Under the pieces are notes generated by a model. That model searched no databases and was not told the origin of the DNA. It saw only the letters and a list, made by a program, of their open reading frames with translations. Made by a program: the position numbers and the translations under genes. This document shows positions 40,941-45,328 of a stretch of 45,328 bases of DNA, piece by piece. How positions within the stretch are numbered: the stretch's first letter is position 1; the number at the start of each line of letters is the position of its first letter. This DNA comes from an uncultured Dorea sp. (GTDB taxonomy: Bacteria > Bacillota > Clostridia > Lachnospirales > Lachnospiraceae): assembly GCA_900550865.1 (NCBI GenBank), contig URTM01000022.1, forward strand, positions 1 to 45,328, in the 5' to 3' direction.

Positions 40941-41450
40941 ATGGCATTTAAAGAAGTAGCAATTGAAAGCCTGGAATTCAACCCGTTTACAAAGATTTCC
41001 AAAGAATGGATGCTGGTAACAGCAGGAGACGAGAAAAAGAGTAACACTATGACGGCAAGCTGGGGCGGTGTCGGAATCATGTGGGGAAAGAATATTGCAA
41101 CGGCATATATCCGCCCACAGAGATATACGAAGAAATTCATGGATGAGACAGGTATGTACACACTTTCTTTCCTTTCGGAAGATTACAGAAAAGCACTGAG
41201 TGTATGCGGTTCTGTATCAGGAAAAGATGTAGAAGATAAATGGAAAGAAGCAGGACTTCATCCATATGCAGTAGACGGAACAACAGCAGTTGAAGAAGCA
41301 GACCTGATCTTCGTATGTAAGACACAGTATACACAGGATATGAAACCGGAATGTTTCGATGTTAAGGAAAATGATGAGAAATGGTATCCGGATAAGGACT
41401 ATCATACCATGTATATGGGAGAGATCGTGAAAGTATTGAAAAGAGTATAG
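40941..41450 (+). CDS. Flavin reductase-like / flavoredoxin family protein
   Basis: A 169-residue protein with the flavin reductase-like FMN-binding split-barrel fold. Visible marks are EWMLVTAGDEKKSNTMTASWG, which resembles the FMN-binding segment, and IRPQRYTKKFMDETGMYTLSF. The natural partner and substrate are unknown; relatives bind FMN and may pass electrons in ferric or flavin reduction. The start is ATG 40941, nine bases after AAGGAG; an in-frame GTG at 40935 is too close. The MATE gene begins six bases after its stop, so the two are probably one transcript. Confidence 0.85.
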   Translation: MAFKEVAIESLEFNPFTKISKEWMLVTAGDEKKSNTMTASWGGVGIMWGKNIATAYIRPQRYTKKFMDETGMYTLSFLSEDYRKALSVCGSVSGKDVEDKWKEAGLHPYAVDGTTAVEEADLIFVCKTQYTQDMKPECFDVKENDEKWYPDKDYHTMYMGEIVKVLKRV

Positions 41451-41456
41451 CCAATC

Positions 41457-42842
41457 ATGCAAAAGAAAATTGATCTAATAAACGGACCTGTATTATCATC
41501 TCTGACCAGACTGGCTGTCCCGATCATGGCGACGTCATTGATCCAGATGGCGTACAATATGACCGACATGATCTGGATCGGCCGTATCGGAAGTTCGGCG
41601 GTAGCGTCCGTTGGGGCAGCAGGAATGTATATGTGGCTTTCCAACGGACTTGCGGCACTTGCAAAAATGGGAGGACAGGTTAATGTCGGACATGCACTTG
41701 GGGCATCCAATAGTGAGGAGGCCGCAGAATATGCATCCAATGCGTTACAGCTTACGTTAGCTTTGGGGATTATTTATGGACTTGTCTGTATATTCGGGGC
41801 AAAACCACTGATTCATTTTTTCCATCTGAATCAGGCACAGGTGATCCGGGATGCCATATATTATCTTGAAATTACCTGCGGTCTTGTCCTGTTTTCCTTT
41901 TTAAATCAGACGTTTACCGGATTATTTACGGCAATCGGTAACAGCAGGCCGGTATTTCTGGCAACAACGACCGGACTGGTTGTCAATATTATCCTGGATC
42001 CGGTCCTGATTTTTGGAATCGGACCATTTCCGGTTCTTCGAGTGACAGGTGCAGCAATTGCTACGGTAACCGCGCAGATGATCGTTACGGTTATGTTTTT
42101 GATATTTGCGATGAAGGATACCGTACTTTTTCAATATGTAAGATATCTGAAGAAGCCGGATCTGCATCATCTGAAAGGAATTGTCAGAATCGGTTTACCA
42201 ACGTCTGTTCAGAGCATGCTGTTTACCGGAATATCGATGATCATTGCCCGTCTGGTCGCGGGATATGGAGATGCGGCGGTGGCTGTTCAGAAAGTCGGTT
42301 CGCAGATAGAATCGATTTCGTGGATGACAGCGGATGGTTTTGCAGCAGCGGTGAATTCATTTACATCGCAGAACCACGGCGCAGGTAAGAAGAGACGGAT
42401 CTATCAGGGATATGTCAGCGCATTAAAAGTAGTATTTGTATGGGGAATTTTCTGTACGCTATTATTAATATGCTGTCCGGCTCCGGTATTCCGGATTTTT
42501 ATTACAGAAAAAGATGTAATTCCGCTTGGAGTGGATTATCTTCGGATTCTTGGTGTATCGCAGCTTTTTATGAGTCTTGAGATTACAACGGCAGGTGCAT
42601 TTTCGGGGTATGGAAAGACCGTACCGCCATCTGTGATCAGTATTGTATTTACGGCACTTAGAATTCCACTTGCGCTGATATTGGTTCATACAACACTTGC
42701 GCTGAATGGGATCTGGTGGAGTATTACGATTTCGAGTATTCTGAAAGGTGTGCTGCTGTTTGTATGGTTCTGTATATTTATGCGGAGAGAGAAAATTGTA
42801 CATAACAGGAAAGAACCTGTCGGCGGCAGGTTCTTCAGATAG
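41457..42842 (+). CDS. MATE-family multidrug/organic cation exporter
   Basis: A 461-residue membrane protein with about 12 hydrophobic helices in two similar halves, typical of MATE (NorM/DinF-like) antiporters. Family marks are PIMATSLIQMAYNMTDMIWIGR near the start and QNHGAGKKRR near 305. It probably exports organic cations or metabolites in exchange for Na+ or H+. It lies six bases after the flavin-reductase-like gene with no strong RBS. A small stem (AAGAACCTG/CAGGTTCTT, 42811-42835) lies within its last codons, just before the terminator. Confidence 0.92.
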   Translation: MQKKIDLINGPVLSSLTRLAVPIMATSLIQMAYNMTDMIWIGRIGSSAVASVGAAGMYMWLSNGLAALAKMGGQVNVGHALGASNSEEAAEYASNALQLTLALGIIYGLVCIFGAKPLIHFFHLNQAQVIRDAIYYLEITCGLVLFSFLNQTFTGLFTAIGNSRPVFLATTTGLVVNIILDPVLIFGIGPFPVLRVTGAAIATVTAQMIVTVMFLIFAMKDTVLFQYVRYLKKPDLHHLKGIVRIGLPTSVQSMLFTGISMIIARLVAGYGDAAVAVQKVGSQIESISWMTADGFAAAVNSFTSQNHGAGKKRRIYQGYVSALKVVFVWGIFCTLLLICCPAPVFRIFITEKDVIPLGVDYLRILGVSQLFMSLEITTAGAFSGYGKTVPPSVISIVFTALRIPLALILVHTTLALNGIWWSITISSILKGVLLFVWFCIFMRREKIVHNRKEPVGGRFFR

Positions 42843-42855
42843 GGAAGTATGCAAG

Positions 42856-42881
42856 AGGCACTGCCAGTGGCAGTGCTTTTT
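42856..42881 (+). terminator. Intrinsic terminator after the MATE gene
   Basis: GCACTGCC (42858-42865), loop AGT, GGCAGTGC (42869-42876), then TTTTT. A further small stem GTGC/GCAC follows at 42882-42895. Confidence 0.88.
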
Positions 42882-42902
42882 GTGCCTTTAAAGCACGAAA
42901 TG

Positions 42903-42911
42903 TGATATAAT
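42903..42911 (+). promoter_or_regulatory. Extended -10 promoter of the GH13 gene
   Basis: TGATATAAT: a perfect TATAAT at 42906-42911 with an upstream TG. The -35 region (TGCCTT at 42883-42888) is weak. Transcription would start near 42918. Confidence 0.55.
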
Positions 42912-42972
42912 AGAGCAGTAAGTGATCTGCCGGAGCATAGTTTATGGCAGACACAGAAAGGATGGATGAGTA

Positions 42973-44280
42973 ATGTGGGCTTACAATAGTATTTTTTATC
43001 AGATTTATCCGATCGGATTCTGTGGAGCACCGGTGCACAATGACGGCGAGTGTGTTCCTCGTATCCGTAAACTTATGGACTGGTCTGAGTATCTTCAGAC
43101 ATTAGGAGTAGATTCAATTCTGTTAAATCCGATCTTTGAATCGGACAATCATGGATATGATACAAGAGATTTTAAGACGATCGACTGCAGGCTTGGAACG
43201 AATGAAGATTTTAAAGAGGTCTGTGAAAATCTGCATAAACATAACGTAAAAATCGTGTTGGATGGTGTATTTAACCATGTGGGACGAGGCTTCTGGGCAT
43301 TTAAAGATGTACAGGAGAAGAAATGGGATTCACCGTACAAAGACTGGTTTCATATCAGCTTTGACGGCAACAGCTGCTATAATGACGGATTCTGGTATGA
43401 AGGATGGGAAGGACATTTTGAACTGGTCAAATTAAACCTTCAGAATCCAGCAGTCGTAGATTATCTGATGGAATGTGTAAAATACTGGATCGACGAATTT
43501 GATATCGACGGTCTCCGTCTGGATGTGGCTTATAGTCTGGATCACAATTTTATGAGACGTCTCCGCTCTTATACACAGGAATTAAAACCGGACTTTGCAC
43601 TGATTGGAGAGGTATTGTTTGGCGATTATAATATTATCGTGAATGATGAGATGCTTCACAGCTGCACGAATTATGAGTGTTACAAGGGATTATATTCCAG
43701 CTTTAACAGTATGAATATGTTCGAGATCGCGCATTCCCTGCACCGCCAGTTCGGAAGTGATCAGTGGTGTATTTACAGAGGAAAGCATCTGATGACATTT
43801 GTGGATAATCATGATGTTACAAGACTGGCAAGCATTCTGACGAATAAGAAACATATTCCGCTGGCATACGGATTACTTATGGGGATGCCGGGAATCCCGT
43901 GCCTGTATTATGGAAGTGAATGGGCTGAGCCTGGGGAGAAAGCACCGGATAATGACTATGCGCTTCGCCCATGCTTTGAAGAACCAAAGCCAAATGAGCT
44001 GACAGAGTTTATTAAGAAACTGATCCGTGTACGCCAGGAAAGTGATGCACTTTGTAATGGTGCTTATAAGAATGTAGTGATCCAGAATCACCAGCTGGTA
44101 TTCGAGCGCTGCTCAGAGAAAGAACGGGTGATCGTTGCAATCAATGCTGCAGATTATGCATATACTGCAAATGCAGGCGAACTGAACGGAACGGCAACAG
44201 ATCTTCTGACAGGGGAAACGGTTACGATGAATGGTCAGCTTGAACTGAAACCATATAGTGTACAGTATTTAAAATTTTAG
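42973..44280 (+). CDS. GH13 alpha-amylase-family enzyme (cyclomaltodextrinase-like)
   Basis: A 435-residue glycoside hydrolase family 13 protein with no signal peptide, so it should act on intracellular maltodextrins. The conserved regions are intact: DGVFNHVG near 97, GLRLDVAY with the nucleophile Asp near 184, LIGEVLFG with the acid/base Glu near 212, and VDNHDVTR with the transition-state Asp near 279. It lacks the N-terminal CBM34-type domain of typical neopullulanases, making it short. No other starch gene is adjacent. Exact substrate cannot be read from sequence. Confidence 0.88.
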   Translation: MWAYNSIFYQIYPIGFCGAPVHNDGECVPRIRKLMDWSEYLQTLGVDSILLNPIFESDNHGYDTRDFKTIDCRLGTNEDFKEVCENLHKHNVKIVLDGVFNHVGRGFWAFKDVQEKKWDSPYKDWFHISFDGNSCYNDGFWYEGWEGHFELVKLNLQNPAVVDYLMECVKYWIDEFDIDGLRLDVAYSLDHNFMRRLRSYTQELKPDFALIGEVLFGDYNIIVNDEMLHSCTNYECYKGLYSSFNSMNMFEIAHSLHRQFGSDQWCIYRGKHLMTFVDNHDVTRLASILTNKKHIPLAYGLLMGMPGIPCLYYGSEWAEPGEKAPDNDYALRPCFEEPKPNELTEFIKKLIRVRQESDALCNGAYKNVVIQNHQLVFERCSEKERVIVAINAADYAYTANAGELNGTATDLLTGETVTMNGQLELKPYSVQYLKF

Positions 44281-44286
44281 TGTGAA

Positions 44287-44321
44287 AAATGTACGGGAAG
44301 ATTTCCGGGAGAAGTACATTT
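44287..44321 (+). terminator. Weak terminator-like hairpin after the GH13 gene
   Basis: AAATGTAC (44287-44294) and GTACATTT (44314-44321) form an outer stem, with GGAA/TTCC inside. There is no real T run, so its activity is doubtful. Confidence 0.4.
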
Positions 44322-44369
44322 GAGCAACGGAAATAAGTAAAAATATAAGAAAAATATGTAAAAAAACAG

Positions 44370-44398
44370 TTGACACACACGGTACAGTATAATATAAT
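44370..44398 (+). promoter_or_regulatory. Consensus promoter of the rplM-rpsI operon
   Basis: TTGACA (44370-44375), a 17-base spacer and TATAAT (44393-44398): a perfect vegetative consensus, as expected for ribosomal protein genes. Transcription would start near 44405. Confidence 0.88.
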
Positions 44399-44404
44399 AA
44401 GCAA

Positions 44405-44506
44405 GTATGACAAAAGGAGAAACAGTAAGAGGCCAAAGCCCCGGAATCTTGCTGATTCTGATATATTATCATGAAAATGTTAATGATTCACAGGAGGTAA
44501 ACCACA
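44405..44506 (+). ncRNA. Candidate ribosomal-protein leader (L13-type) of rplM
   Basis: About 100 bases lie between the predicted transcription start and rplM. They include a small hairpin GAATC-TTGCT-GATTC near 44450 and GC-rich segments. Autoregulatory L13 leaders are known in Firmicutes at this place. I infer rather than recognise the consensus. Confidence 0.45.
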
Positions 44507-44935
44507 ATGAAAACTTATATGGCTAATCCAGATAAGATTGAAAGAAAATGGTATGTAGTTGATGCAGAAGGACAGACTTTAGGTCGTCTTTGCTCTGGAA
44601 TTGCAAATGTTTTAAGAGGAAAAAATAAACCGGTTTATACACCGCACGTTGATACAGGTGACTACGTAATCGTAATCAATGCTGACAAGATCAAAGTGAC
44701 AGGAAAAAAGATGGATCAGAAGATCTACTACAATCACTCCGAGTATGTCGGCGGTATGAGAGAGACAACACTGAAAGAAATGATGGCTAAGAAACCGGAA
44801 AAGGTAATTGAACTTGCTGTCAAGGGAATGCTTCCGAAGGGACCTTTAGGAAGAGCAATGATCAAGAAACTTCATGTTTATGCAGGTGCAGAGCATGATC
44901 ACGCAGCTCAGAAACCAGAAGTGCTGACATTTTAA
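44507..44935 (+). CDS. rplM: 50S ribosomal protein L13
   Basis: A 142-residue large-subunit protein that binds 23S rRNA early in assembly. Recognisable segments are KWYVVDAEGQTLGRLCSGIA near 13-32, YTPHVDTGDYVIVINADKI, and GMLPKGPLGRAMIKKLHVYAG near 105-125. CAGGAGG lies upstream of the ATG. It is first in the operon with rpsI, the universal pairing. Confidence 0.98.
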   Translation: MKTYMANPDKIERKWYVVDAEGQTLGRLCSGIANVLRGKNKPVYTPHVDTGDYVIVINADKIKVTGKKMDQKIYYNHSEYVGGMRETTLKEMMAKKPEKVIELAVKGMLPKGPLGRAMIKKLHVYAGAEHDHAAQKPEVLTF

Positions 44936-44961
44936 GGAAAGGTTGAGAGGAGGAAAATACA

Positions 44962-45328
44962 GTGGCTAATGCAAAATATTATGGAACAGGAAGAAGAAAA
45001 AAATCCATCGCAAGAGTATATTTAGTACCAGGTACAGGTAAAATCACAATCAATAAAAGAGACATTGACGAGTATTTTGGACTTGAGACATTAAAGGTTG
45101 TAGTTCGTCAGCCGCTCGTTGCTACAGAGACAACAGATAAATTTGACGTATTAGTAAATGTACACGGGGGCGGATACACAGGACAGGCTGGTGCCATCCG
45201 TCACGGTATCTCAAGAGCATTACTCGAGGCTGACGCTGAGTACAGACCAGTATTAAAAGCGAACGGATTCCTTACACGTGATCCACGTATGAAAGAGCGT
45301 AAGAAATACGGTCTCAAAGCAGCTCGTA
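44962..45328 (+). CDS. rpsI: 30S ribosomal protein S9 (partial, cut by window end)
   Basis: The first 122 codons of S9, running off the window. It starts at GTG with GAGAGGAGG upstream. Segments KYYGTGRRKKSIARVYL, GGGYTGQAGAIRHGISRALL and LTRDPRMKERKKYG are diagnostic. Only the last few residues, with the C-terminal KRR-type tail that reaches the decoding site, should be missing. It lies 26 bases after rplM. Confidence 0.97.
   Translation, partial: MANAKYYGTGRRKKSIARVYLVPGTGKITINKRDIDEYFGLETLKVVVRQPLVATETTDKFDVLVNVHGGGYTGQAGAIRHGISRALLEADAEYRPVLKANGFLTRDPRMKERKKYGLKAAR

Overview
The window looks like a chromosomal segment of a gut-type Firmicute, most likely Lachnospiraceae. This is inferred from its AT-leaning codon use, strong AGGAGG ribosome binding sites, CIRCE and T-box regulation, a BspA-like leucine-rich-repeat surface protein, and the gene order priA-def-fmt-rsmB-rlmN-stp-prkC-rsgA-rpe-thiN, which is the Firmicute arrangement. 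No rRNA, tRNA, CRISPR array, prophage or intact insertion sequence was seen. Most of the window is housekeeping or metabolic.

Layout. (1) 1-466 holds a probable antitoxin-gene remnant, then the CIRCE-controlled promoter of clpB. clpB is translationally coupled to a Y-family DNA polymerase (dinB). (2) 4240-7256: a YitT-family membrane protein has a short leader that folds into a terminator-like hairpin. Facing it on the minus strand are a YeeE/YedE sulfur-compound transporter and a membrane-anchored low-complexity protein. The second gene has an in-frame UGA followed by 32 more sensible codons. (3) 7458-13067 encodes an 1869-residue secreted LRR_5/BspA-type protein with five large modules and a C-terminal wall-sorting tail. 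(4) 13153-14370 is peptidase T on the minus strand. (5) 14612-28215 is a long plus-strand run: murE, priA, def, fmt, a YugP-like zinc protease, rsmB, rlmN, stp, prkC, rsgA, rpe and thiN. Many of these genes overlap by a few bases. (6) ychF and lgt follow, closed by a very long bidirectional hairpin terminator.

(7) 30734-39151 is a complete sialic acid / amino sugar utilisation locus. nagB is divergent from nanE-nanA-SSS symporter-yhcH, which is followed by a ROK kinase, an RpiR-family regulator, nagA and an SGNH esterase. Together they would import free sialic acid, cleave it to ManNAc and pyruvate, phosphorylate and epimerise it to GlcNAc-6-P, then deacetylate and deaminate it to fructose-6-P. 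The divergent nagB/nanE intergenic region has two matching palindromes (TGAAA-N4-TTTCA), each exactly 16 bp upstream of a matching -35 box, which suggests one activator controls both promoters. (8) 39167-45328: tyrS under a tyrosine T-box, a flavin-reductase-like protein, a MATE exporter, a small GH13 enzyme, and the rplM-rpsI ribosomal protein operon, with rpsI cut off by the window end.

The observations most worth follow-up are the in-frame UGA next to the YeeE-type transporter, the mirror-image nan/nag promoter architecture, and the leader hairpin in front of the yitT-like gene.
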